Shown here in pieces: positions 13,618-24,696 of a DNA stretch of 64,000 bases. Within the stretch, counting starts at the first letter, position 1. Each line of letters begins with the position of its first letter. Below the pieces are notes generated by a model. The model was given only the letters and a program-made list of their open reading frames with translations. It was not told where the DNA came from and did no database searches. The stretch is from Stichopus chloronotus (Eukaryota > Echinodermata > Holothuroidea > Aspidochirotida > Stichopodidae), in the NCBI GenBank assembly GCA_021234535.1, contig CM037842.1, positions 24,801,106 through 24,865,105 of the forward strand, in the 5' to 3' direction. The position numbers were made by a program, and so were the translations under genes.

Positions 13618-15246
13618 AGTGAGGTTACCAGTGGACCTCAGGATAGGTCACATCAGGCAGCTACGCTCACCCTTTTGAGAGAGCACAGACAAGGTTATTT
13701 GCAGCTTGTGTCTAAAAAGCCTTTAACATGCTGGTTAAAGTGGAGACTCTGTTCAGGGGCAAGTAAAGAAATCTCATTAAGGGACCCAATATCAAAGATG
13801 TTCTTGTCATAGATGCAGAACACCTGACCAAAGATATCAAGATCTCTCCCTGCCACGATCTCAAACATAATCTCATTAGTAAATTCATCAATGTTTGCTT
13901 GCACTTTTTCTCCAAAAAAGAAATTAGGAACTGTTGAATGAGTCAGCAAGACTGAAGAGACATGGTGAACTTGTCAGCAAGAGTATAACTAGGGGTACAC
14001 TAGCTAAGAAAGTGAAATGACTCTTGAAGTGTCTTTTTTTTTTCAATTTTTCTCACGTTTTGTGTTCACTCACAATTTTTTTTTTTTTGTTGGCTGTTTC
14101 ATCCTTGGTTGTAATTTAGTATGTATGTACAGAAATAGTTAATAATGCTGGCATTTGCATAAACTTCAGATACCTTCATGATTCACTTCAATAACCTACC
14201 TTTCAGATCAAAGTCTCCCCAAGGGCTTTTTTCTACGTCTTTCTACGTTTCATACAGTGTATGCTGTCAAAATTTCTAATGTTTGCTGGCAATTTGATAA
14301 AAGTGTACCGACAGTCAAAACTCCAAAATTAAAGACCATTAAGAATGAATTCTAACAGTCCAACTCCCATCTTCATAGGGCATTCCTGAGCTGAGATATA
14401 AAATGTTGAAGTTTTTCCACTCAAACTGAAATGTTGTGTAGGGGTCAAGTTACACATGATTAAGGACTGCAGTTTTATATTCTCCTTCAAACTAGTTATT
14501 CATAATTACCTTTCATGCTATACCTTCTAATATGTTATGACAATGGGGCCCAGGGTCCAATGTTGGGAGAACTCTAAAATAAAGCTCTGATTCTAGACAA
14601 GTCTCAATGGTGAACATGAACAACATTTTTGTATGTTTCTTCAAATGCTTTATCCGTAGATACCTCACATGTCATACTTCGTATTACTTCGAGATTGGTG
14701 GGACCGGGATCCAAGGGCCCGGCCCAAACTAGGGAGATGGTTCTTAAACTAGTACAATGTAGTCTAAATGTTTCTATCACAAATTTTCCAGCCAAATGAG
14801 TTCACCTGAATTTAACGGACCTTTCGGGCCTTTGTTGTTGCCAAGGGGCATCTTCCCATTTGCAGCCCCTGCCCCCTCTTTGTTCTCCTCCTTGTGCCTC
14901 GAGGGATCTTCAGAGAATAATGTTTTGTCTCCCCCTGACGTGGTATCAATATCAATTCTAAACGTTTGCTTTAAAATCAAGAGTGTACTCCATATGTACC
15001 ATGCAGTCATCAAAATAGGATGTCTACTCTGGCCCCTTGTGACATTAATTGTCCCCCTCCCCGAACCCATATCATTGTGAGTGATTCCCCACAGATTTTG
15101 TACACGAAACCCCACCCCTCTCGTTCAGTAGAGACCAGAAATACGACAAAAGAAAACCCGCAACGCTGAAAAGGCAATCTTCAGTCATGTGCAGTGTGCT
15201 CTAGATACGCAGGAAATGGAAACAAAATGGCGTCCAATTTTAAGTT

Positions 15247-15275
15247 GTCGCTACTCTCCCTATAAAGGTACTCTA
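15247..15275 (-). repeat. Right terminal inverted repeat of P-like element (29 bp)
   Basis: Begins GTCGCTACTC and ends GGTACTCTA. Identical, as reverse complement, to the left repeat. Confidence 0.93.
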
Positions 15276-15283
15276 GCAGCTAC
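15276..15283. repeat. 8-bp target site duplication, right (GCAGCTAC)
   Basis: Exact copy of 12674-12681. The pre-insertion site would have read ...TTTG-GCAGCTAC-TTCAG... Confidence 0.93.
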
Positions 15284-15937
15284 TTCAGTAGACTGCCCTC
15301 TAATTTACCTTGAGTGCCTCTGCAGTTCATACCCTAACAATAGCTTTTGTGAACCACTGGACGCGCCAACTCTTCAGGGACGAATATCTACAGTGTCGTT
15401 GTTCCTCCAACCTCATTTACTATCCTTGGGTACATTTACAACAATACTGAATAAAATGCTAATGATCTAGTCGAAAAAAATTCTCCAGTTTCCGAAATAA
15501 ATTCATTTCATAAATTCTATTGTTATATGTATCACTATGTCCAGGTAGGCTTAAACTCCAACAAAATTGATCACTTGTTACATGCGATGGGACTCCATGC
15601 ACCTATAAAACCAGTGGCATTGCCGTCTTGCAATATCGACAGGGACGGATAAAATTAATGACTGCTGAGAAAGTCACAAAACATCGTGAGCAATACTTAA
15701 ATACAAAATGCTATAATTACCAAAAACAATTCACAAAAAACAAAAACCTTTACTAACATAACAAAAAAAATACCCCGTAAACACTACGTGATATGTAAAA
15801 ATTCGTTGCGCAACCGGTTTTAACCCTGTCTTTAAGGTATTTTTCACTAAATCGATAACTCCCACCTAAGGTAACCTGCAGTTTGTGTATGTTTAACATG
15901 CATCCGATTATATAACGATTACTTAGAACTGTTGAGT
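15284..15937. other. Non-coding, no gene seen
   Basis: Nothing recognisable; continues the DNA interrupted by the P-like element. Confidence 0.5.
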
Positions 15938-16077
15938 TTTCTACGGAAGCCGAGAGGAGCGGTGGAAGGGTGTAATCGCAATGCTCGTAAAGTATCGATC
16001 CTTCTTTCCCTTTTGTCAAAAACATGTGGTAGGGCACATTCCAAAAGTAGTGAGGGGGTACTTCAAGAAATAACGAT
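15938..16077 (+). repeat. Inverted repeat arm, left
   Basis: This segment of about 140 bp reappears, inverted and diverged, at 16503-16645. Shared blocks are AAGCCGAGAGG(A/T)GCGGTGG, AAAAACATG, AGTGAGGGGGT and CTTCAAGAAATAACG. The two arms enclose about 425 bp with no coding. Confidence 0.8.
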
Positions 16078-16502
16078 CTCATATTTAACATTGTATGCCA
16101 TCGTCCTAATAAATGTCGCAATTCTAACAAACTACTAAATAAATCAAGACTTCCTTTTTTTCCGTTGACGAAGACTGAGGCCTTCTTCTACCTCTGACGG
16201 TGGTAGGAGTTAGGTTGTCTCTAAAATCTTGATATGGCATATTCTACCTAGTTGTATCTATGAAAAGGCTAGCTGCAGGGTTTCCATGCAGAGAACCCTA
16301 GTTAGGAACCATACTTAGCTGGACGCTAGTACGCCTTGGCTTACGTTATACTGTAACTGTTTTCTCTGTACCAATGTGAATTTTTTGTGAGGAAGAACCA
16401 TAGTAGAACAGCGCCATCTGTTACATTTTCCACCGCTTTACTAATTTTTCGTTGTTTGGTCACGACCATGTATTAGGAGAATGTCAAGATGTTAAAGATG
16501 AG

Positions 16503-16645
16503 AACGTTATTTCTTGAAGCACCCCCTCACTAGTTTTGGATTTCTCCTTTCGCATGTTTTTGGAAAAGGAGACAGGAAACTCGGCGGTTTACAAGATTGT
16601 CGATTACTCAATCCCACCGCACCTCTCGGCTTACGTAGTTTTCGA
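16503..16645 (-). repeat. Inverted repeat arm, right
   Basis: Reverse-complement partner of 15938-16077. The whole unit (about 15938-16645) could be a foldback element or two opposed copies of one short repeat. I see no clear target duplication outside the arms. Confidence 0.8.
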
Positions 16646-19600
16646 CACTTAAGGTACCATACCTTTACATTTTGTACATCCGCGAGTTTTGTTAACCTTC
16701 CGGGACAAGTGCCCAAAATGAACAATGGAAATCACTTTTTCATGTTTTTTTTTTTTTTTGTGATTATCATTATTTTTTTTCTGGATGTTGGAAGAGCACC
16801 AATGAAAGTACAGATGATGTAAAAAAATAGGACGATTGAAGAGATTTAGGTTGTTTAGAAAATCGAAGTTTTCGTAGAGATATTTCGGTCAGTCAGCCTT
16901 GTCAAGGCGGCCGGAGCACCTCCCAAGAACTTTCACCCCTTTCAGCTCAAAATCTGAATGGTCTACACACGGAAATTTTTAAATGCCATGATAGGCCCTT
17001 CAATTACCAATCACATGATAGCTTAGAAATCCCTGATATGGCGTACCTTGCATGCACTAGTGGCCCTCGAAGGTAAGGTATTTTAGTGTGTAAGTCAGTG
17101 GAGAGATTAATGGTGGTATGGTACCAGAAGAATAAAATTCAACTTCGTTTAGTAATTAATAACTTTTGTAAAACGGCGCCATCGCTACTTTTGTTTCTTC
17201 TGCTGTGTATCTGATACGTTTTTTGCTCCGAACCTTTAACAAAACAAAATGAACTAACGAAGCCATCATATATCGATGGTTTCAGTAAATACCGCAAGTC
17301 TGTTAATTTTCAAGTGTGGTGTTTATAACACGTATTTCGTCATGTAATGAACCATATACTTGTTTTGAAACAGGAGGAAGCTTGTTGCAAAATTAAAATA
17401 AAAAAAAACAAGAATCTACTTGTCCTGTTTCCTTTCAAACACCTGTCACCAATACCAAATTTGTATTGAATACAAAAAAAAAAAGCGATCGCCTTACATA
17501 GCCTATGTGACGTTTGCCTCGTCACCGCAATGTTCCGTTGTCACTATAGGGATACATTTCATCACTTCAAGTTCGGTTAAATGATACCGCCAAGTGGTCG
17601 AGTGTTTAATTCATGATGCCCTTTGCTATATGTGGACGGCTCTTCTTTTTCGGATCATTTTTACTATTTTCAATACTTTCCTATTGTATCAGTGGGTCTT
17701 TTGTAATTTATGTAAAAGGTAAAAGATGGCGCTGTTTTGGGCTAGCCGTCAGAGACATTCATACGGAGGTTACTTAAATCTCACGTATGAGTTGTCCGGC
17801 GGCCATTTTACTCTGAAAGTAATTGTTGACGTTATGTGACATTTTGTTGCCGAACGTAGGCATGACTGGAAGGTTATAAACAAACAAGGGTTTTAGAGAT
17901 AGCTGGCATTGCCTCGTTTATTGCTTTATGCAGTACTTCAAGAAAGAAAAAAGGCGTTGCTTAAAACAAATAAACATGCACCTGTTCATTACTGTTAATA
18001 AAAACAATTCTAAGTGTCTTAGTTCGACATCGCCCGTGATAGCAAAGTTTAGAATAGGACACATCGTTATCATTAATAACTGACTTGCTGGACGGACGGA
18101 CGGACAGACGGACTAACGGGTGCACCGATAACGTGGATAGATCCGCTTACCTTTCAGGACCACATGACGTGTCAATGCACTTTTCACGTGGGCTGTGCAC
18201 GTCCTACCTGCAACTTGGTTCATTGTACTAAACAATGATATGGCAAGTGAAAAAAAGCCGGTAACAGTTCTTAACGGGATACAAAGCAACAAAAATATAT
18301 ATAACGCTGAAAAGCCTGGCGACAGCACAGAATAATATGTATAAATCTAGTGTAACACCAAAAACGGAACTGTTATGGTACATCCTTTGTACCCACATGT
18401 GTACATTATTCCCCTCTTGGCAATGTTCTTGTTATTCTGTCACCAGTTCCTATTTGTGAAACATTTGTCTTTGCATGTATATGATGAGAATAATAATAAA
18501 TAACACATCTTCACGTTTCTTAGAAAAAAAAGAAGAAAAAAACAGTGGTATTTGGGCCACTAACGAGATTCAAAGGCACATGTCGGAAGTTATACCAATG
18601 CATGCAGTTTACAGAATAATATCTACCCCTTCTGCTTTCCGAAGGAATGACGAACGACTCAACCTACATGGCGGGCTGACCTGAGTGCAGTGCTCCGGTC
18701 TCAGATCGAGAAATCAAATCGTCTAGAATTTATTCCTTCAAAAGTTCTCATTTTTTTTTCCTTTTCTTTCAAACGTTAAGTAGAAATGAGCCAACAATCG
18801 AGCCTTGAAAGTTACACGTTAGGCTATATTTTAATTTCACGATATGCATGACTTAGACTTATGTATTATCTTTCTCTCTACGTTTCTGTTTGTTCTTTCT
18901 TGGCTTGGTTCCTTTTGTTTTTCTTTGACTTCTCTTATTTTTCTTGTATTGTTTGGTTCCCTTAATTGAATGACACCAGAAACAACGTAGTTTATGAAAT
19001 TATCCAAATTTCTAAGAGTTGAAATGCAAGAGAATGTTCCAGACTCTTAAGATGATTTGAACGTCTCTGACGGCTAAAAATGCCTCTGGAAACAACCGTC
19101 TAATGCCCTTAAAATGTACCGGGACACTTCAGCCTCATGCAACTGTCAGAAATGGCTGAAATCTACATCAGTAAGACGTCTACCGCATTTACTCTGCCTG
19201 CAACTCCTCTATCTTAGCGAAATGTAGTACAGTATAGTATATGAATAGAGCATTTTTTTATTTATTTGTTTATTTATTTCTTTATTTATGTGTGTATGTG
19301 TACGTTCTCCTTCAATTTCTGCATGTTACCGTGGTTACGAATATGATGATCCTTTGTCAACATGTTAGATAGGCTATGCAAACAATACACGGGCCTTCAT
19401 GAAATGTGGAACACTTTGGGTTAGACAACATAATTACCTTCACGTATCATTTGAAGAAGACAAAATGGCACCCGATACGAAATGCAGACTGCAGACTGCA
19501 GGTGTTATCTCTCCCTTGTGTGGACCGTTTTCTGGAATAGGCCTAAGATTAGCACCGGATATACTAATCCCCGAAAATAAGTGGTAAACTTGTATTTTGC

Positions 19601-19851
19601 AAAAAGTTGATAAAAAGTAAAAAAAAAAAAGGGAAATGATTTGCCACCAGACGGTCCTCCCAAACAGTCCCAGAAAACGCAGATGCACGATTGACATATA
19701 TAGAGGGGACAAATTTGAATTCTGCAAAATGTGATATTCTGTTAGGACCGGGGAGCATCCATTGCTGGCGATTTTTTGTTGTTGCAGTTTTAAACGGTTA
19801 CTGCGCTCGTTAGGGTTGTACAACGCATGCTTACGCCTCACGCACTTGGAG
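16646..19851. other. Non-coding, no gene seen
   Basis: No recognisable gene. A short imperfect GGAC tetranucleotide repeat lies at 18089-18113. T-rich and A-rich runs are scattered through it. Confidence 0.5.
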
Positions 19852-19945
19852 AATAAACTTTGTGTTTTAAGTTTTTAAACTTGAAGTAAACTTTGTCTTT
19901 TAAGTTTTTAAACTTGAAATAAACTTTGTCTTTTAAGTTTTTAAG
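19852..19945. repeat. 33-bp tandem repeat, about 2.8 copies
   Basis: The unit combines AATAAACTTTGTCTTTTAAG with TTTTTAAACTTGA. Each unit contains AAGTTTTTAAACTT, itself nearly palindromic. The last copy runs into a T12 tract and then CTGCAG. Confidence 0.85.
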
Positions 19946-21977
19946 TTTTTTTTTTTCTGCAGATGCTAGCCCTCCTTTAAGCCTCGTGCCTACAGTAAAT
20001 GTAAACACTTTTGTGGCTGATTAAATCACCAGTTCAGCCGTGACAATATACATTTGTGCACGTACGTAGCTTTGCGCAACCCGGCGGTCACGTGGTTTCG
20101 GTGTTTTGAATGAGAGTGTGTTTACCAAATGAACAAAGCAATTTCACCTCCGGCGGAAGTGTATCGCTGAGAATAGTTCCCTAAAATTGATTTATTCCTG
20201 TTAAAATGACCGTGGGAGCCGATAATTGTACCGGCACAAGCGTTCTCATGAGCCATGCTGGAGATCACAACAATTGAAGATTCACCCTGTTTTTCATTGA
20301 CAAAGTCCCTCCTAAGCGGATCTTCGGCAAGAAATGTACTTTCTGAAAAAGGGGAAAAAAAGGAAGAAAATAGCAGTTGATGTGTACAAAGCAATGAGTG
20401 TGACGGAAGTCTATTTAGAAAGTATTAAAATAACATTTCACAGACAACTGAAAAAGTTTTCGCATGAAACAGCATATATATATTTTTTTTCATTCCAGAC
20501 ACTTACTGTAACTGTAACTTTATTTCAGTTTTCATTATGAATAGTGAAAAAGAAAAATTACGATGAACTAGTAGTTAAAGAGACTGAGGAGTGATTACAA
20601 AAAGCTTGTCGGGGTAATCATCCGTGAAAAAGAAAGAGATAAAGCTAAATCAATGTACAAAACAAAGGAAAAACAGAACAAACAGCAAAGAACCCCCCCC
20701 CCCAAAAAAAAAAATACGGAAAAACGAAGAAAAATGAGTAACAGGTGAAATAAATTCTGTTTACAAACTAAATGGGTTTTAAGCTTCTTCTTTTTTAAAG
20801 TGTTCAAGCATTTGCTCTGTTGCACGTAATCAGGGACGGAACACTTCAAAACTCACAGGTTCTTAACAATGTAGGTCATGCACGATTCATAATGATCACC
20901 ATAGATTTTCAATATGTTAGTTGAAACAAAAGCACCGGTATACCATTAGTGACCGAACGTGTACAAGCACAAAGCCATTGTTTACCATTGATGATGATTA
21001 AATTGTTGCTCGTAAGGGAATTTAGAAAAGAGAGAGAATACATGAAAAAAAAAAAATCATGTAACAATGACTCCTTGAGTTTTCACCTTCACACTTCTCA
21101 ATATGATTATTACATTAGAACTATACACCATATCCGTCGACTTGTTACTGAAAATGGGGAGGCCGGAAGGAGACATTTGGCCTAAAACGTCTCCTAAAAG
21201 CGAAGTAAGATAGGCGCTGAGGAAAACAATTTTTTTTAGGGGGGGGAGGGGAATGAGGATGGGTGCCAGCAGAACTAAGTTGAGCGCCACCATCGCTTGG
21301 AGTGGAGTGTGAAAGAAAATGTTGGGCTTTGCAACGCCCCCCCCCCCCCCCTCTTCCCCAGAAACAGCACTCCCCTGTGATGTAAATGATGACAAAATCA
21401 ATATATCAGAAATAATACCACCCATCAGATGGGTTCATGGATTTTCTGAACCACTTGGCAAAGATTGAGGGCTGAACACAGCATCCAACCTCGTTTACTG
21501 CCAATTGCGTGATCAGACTGTGAGGAATTTTTTGGAAGTCAAGGAAACACTATGACTCCATCAGGATCTTCTGCGTTCTCTGCAAGGACTCCATCAAAGC
21601 AGAGCGCCACCATTAGTTGGCGCGTTGCGTAACGAGAAATGCTTGATAAAACTACCTCTCAGATTGCAGGAAATGGCACTTCCCAGTTTTAGAACACAAG
21701 TTAGGAAAAACAACTTTTCACTAAGAAGATTTTTTTTTACTTTAGGTTTCAAAAAGTGAGTTGGTGTGGTCTAATTTGTTAGTGTCCCCTACTGTCCAAA
21801 AAGGGTCACATGTTCCCCTTGACCCCCCCCCCCTCCTTCAATCGACGCCTCTGCTATACGCTATCATTTTAAAAGCTTATCTTTTTCATTCAAGGTAAAT
21901 TGACCAATTACGTGTATGTTTTATGTAAATCATAGATAAAGAAACTTTGTCACCCATTTATCACAAATGAATGATAG
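19946..21977. other. Non-coding; C/G runs, no gene seen
   Basis: Contains C runs at about 20692-20703, 21337-21351 and 21823-21833, and a G-rich patch at 21239-21250. A short block with AGCGCCACCA...TTGG and GGAAAATGGCACTT...CCAG (about 21602-21690) resembles 42498-42595, perhaps an old repeat. Confidence 0.45.
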
Positions 21978-21980
21978 GTT

Positions 21981-22373
21981 ATTAAGGTTGTGTGACATGA
22001 AAATGCCATTTTGGAATATTGGCTTTAGTAATCATTAAAACTGTTGAAAATAGCCACAAAGATCATCAAAATCCATCGAATACTGACAATGTACCGACAA
22101 CTCCCTGCTCGATCATGAATAAACATTGTCTAGATATGCAAATTTGTGACGTTAAGAGAGATCTCTTAGAGAGATCGGTTAACCTTTGTTTACTTAACCT
22201 TTATTTGAACGACAATTGAGAACTTTATAGGCTGGAGGGTTTTGTTTTGGAAGCATGTATTTTCTTCTCTACAAATAATGGTATTATACTCACCAATATG
22301 AAACGCAGCAGTCATTAAGTTCCAGTAATTAGGAGATAAGCCACACAAAATAAATACTGACACTGTGCAACAC
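21981..22373 (-). mobile_element. MITE-B, truncated copy
   Basis: Starts TTAAGGTTGTGTGACATG and continues as the reverse complement of the right part of the full copy at 38362-38932. Shared words include GAAAATAGCCACAAA and, at the other end, ACTGTGCAACAC. Only the terminal repeat at the 21981 end is present. Confidence 0.75.
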
Positions 22374-22974
22374 TCACGTGTTCATCAAACTGAGCATGCG
22401 CAAACGGAGAAAGCCATTCGGACCAATCAGAAGTTCACATCAAGTTGATTAAAGTCGCGTTTGAAAAATTTGCTCATTAGAAGTGCCAATGGGCAAATAT
22501 TAAATGGAAGGAAAAAAGAGGAAAATTGTTGAAAAAATAAAAATAGATCTTTCAATGTTACGGCTTCTCATTACACTGCGACACTCAAAGGTGGCCATAC
22601 AGTGACAGTTTTGACTTACACCTGTCTCGTATTGTTCCAGAGCATTTAAAGTATACTTTCAATGTATGTTGTACGTTAGCCTACGGCAGCTCAAACAGAT
22701 TTCAGTTAGTGTGTTTTCATCGAATTAGTTAAAACAGAGTCCTTTTTTTCCAACAAAGAATTCAAACAGTGGATCCAATTTAAATGACAATAAACCGTTT
22801 CGATATGCAATAGATGAAACATCTGAACAGCCAATCCTCACATGATATCATACGTGTTAATGCCTTCTCGAGAGGAACATACCCCAACCATTAGGGTATA
22901 TCTGGATATCACGTCATGATTTATCATTTAGAACAGATGTTCTTAAGACATGATTTTAGGTGATCTGAAACATC

Positions 22975-23140
22975 AGACACCTAGTTTTGTCTTGTTAGGT
23001 TTCACATTCTCATCTCAAGACATGTATATCATACCTGATGACAAGGTTAGGTTATGGTGAGAGACATTAGGAGAGGCTTAGGGGATACAAGTCTTAAGAC
23101 TTATCAAAATGGTTAATATCACGTTATGAACTGGGTGATT
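22975..23140 (-). repeat. Interspersed repeat D, copy 2
   Basis: Reverse-complement relative of 8072-8262, with moderate divergence and a few indels. Confidence 0.65.
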
Positions 23141-23849
23141 TGAAAATTTACCTCTGAGAAAGACTGTTATTCAGATATCGCCATTGGCATTGTCACCATC
23201 CAAGGTCAATTGTTATGAACCTGAAAGCTTTGATAGCATATACGCAAGGACAAACAAAGAAAAATGAGCGAGGACAGTCCATGAGTTCAGATCAGATTTC
23301 TTCCAGTTAAAACAAATCCTTTTAAAGTATCTTACTCGAACAGGGAAACAATTCAGATAGCAGTGTTATTAACCCGGCGCATATTGAAACGAACGCAAGT
23401 GACTTATATTTCAGAATTTATAGGAAATTTCATACGGTAACACGATACCGCGGTGTGGGTTGCCGAGCCGCTGAGCATTTATATATGTACGCAGGCTGCA
23501 TTAGGAACGCATGGATTAATGCAAAGTCGGGGTTTACCTGGCACTGCTGAGTATAACCTTCCCATCATTGCAATCACTGCTGGCCTCACACCACCATTAG
23601 AACATGTTCCTCCGAGAGATTTGTTTACCCTCGAAAAAGGGCCTTAACTGAGCCGATGGTGTCACTTTTTCGTCATGTTTTCAGTTATCATCACTATGTT
23701 TGTTTGTTTTTTTTTTTATTGGAAGCTGAAGAGGGCTGATGGATAACCCTTGTAAACTTCACCAATTCTACCTCACCATCTTTTTTTTTTTTCTTAATCT
23801 ATGCCAAGAGTAAGAACACACGAATATGTCTGAAGACCAATTAGTGACA

Positions 23850-24695
23850 TGCAGCTGTAGAAGAAAGCTGACTTTATTCAGAAGTTGGAGAGTGAAACCC
23901 TGAATGACAATTCGTTGAAATTGTGTTGAAATCTATTGCTATTTTTTGGATATGGCAGTTCCAAAGTTTGATGAAAATGCAAAACTGATGGTGTGGAGTG
24001 TTGCACAATGCCTGTGTATTTCGCTTGTCAGGTACATATCGTATTAATTACTTAAAGGGAAATAGGGCGTTTAGAATACACCGACATAACATACAAAAGA
24101 ACAAAGCGGAATTCATTGTTAAACCATTCAGTCTCATCAATAATCATCTACCAAAGTTTCATCTTCTCAAAATATTATGCATGTGATGAGTAATGGAATT
24201 AGATGCATAATTTGAATTTTGAAAACTTTGGGTGAACAAATTTGTGTTAAGTAACGAACAACTGAATTTCTATCTGTGAGGAGCTTATTTCTTGAAAAGA
24301 AGGCTACTTTCCTTCCTTATTTTGAATAATCTATCATTCTACGTCCACAAACATTGGTTTCAAAAATATGGATGTTTTAGCCCTATTTCCCTTTAATCGC
24401 TACATGGGTTCCACATTACTAATTGATATTCTAAAGAAGATAGCCTACCACATGTTTCCAAAATAAAAGCTTAGACCGATATGAAATTCTCAGTCGTCCT
24501 TGAAATAGAAGTTCATTAAACACAAGATAATATAAGCCATATCATGTGAGCCTCCCTCCATCGACGTCACAAATTTGCATATTTAGTGACCTACACTTGC
24601 TAATGTCTGAATTGTCAACAAACAAGTTGTTTGTAAAATGCCCAATGTTTGATGGAGTTTGATGGAATCAGTTTTCGTGTAACAAGTACCAGGCC
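23850..24695 (+). mobile_element. MITE-B copy interrupted by MITE-A
   Basis: Left part about 23850-24055 and right part about 24393-24695 match successive parts of the MITE-B copy at 38362-38932 (for example GTTGCACAATG against GTTGCACAGTG, and GACGTCACAAATTTGCATA in both). MITE-A occupies 24056-24392. The outer ends are diverged and I cannot place them exactly. Confidence 0.75.
24056..24392 (+). mobile_element. MITE-A, full-length copy nested in MITE-B
   Basis: 337 bp, with 13-bp terminal inverted repeats AGGGAAATAGGGC and TTAA on both sides (24052-24055 and 24393-24396). The homologous place in the other MITE-B copy reads TTACTTAATTAC with nothing inserted, so the TTAA is a true target duplication. 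Non-coding. TTAA duplication with AG-starting ends would fit a Kolobok-type or less likely a piggyBac-type source; that is inference. Confidence 0.88.
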
Positions 24696-24696
24696 G

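Larger units (their letters stand above)
12682..15275 (+). mobile_element. P-like DNA transposon, 2,594 bp, with intact ends and a degraded coding region
   Basis: The element starts TAGAGTACCTTTATAGGG and ends with the reverse complement. The terminal repeats are identical over 29 bp (12682-12710 and 15247-15275). An exact 8-bp duplication GCAGCTAC abuts both ends. An 8-bp duplication is typical of the P superfamily (it also occurs in hAT), and the enclosed coding remnant at 13216-13617 matches the P/THAP9 transposase C-terminal region, which settles the class. The subterminal regions also share an inverted GGAAACAAAATGG block (about 12750-12762 and 15219-15231). At 2.6 kb, with only about 130 readable transposase residues, this copy is a defective, non-autonomous relic. 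The unaltered ends mean it could still have been mobilised recently by an intact relative. Confidence 0.9.

Noticed and set aside
13695..13949. Minus-strand open frame of 84 codons inside the P-like element
   Set aside because: Lies opposite the decayed tail of the transposase region and shows no motif.
23725..23755. CTGAAGA with GGG...CCC after it, like a hammerhead
   Set aside because: No GAAA follows the stem and it is not in a PLE.
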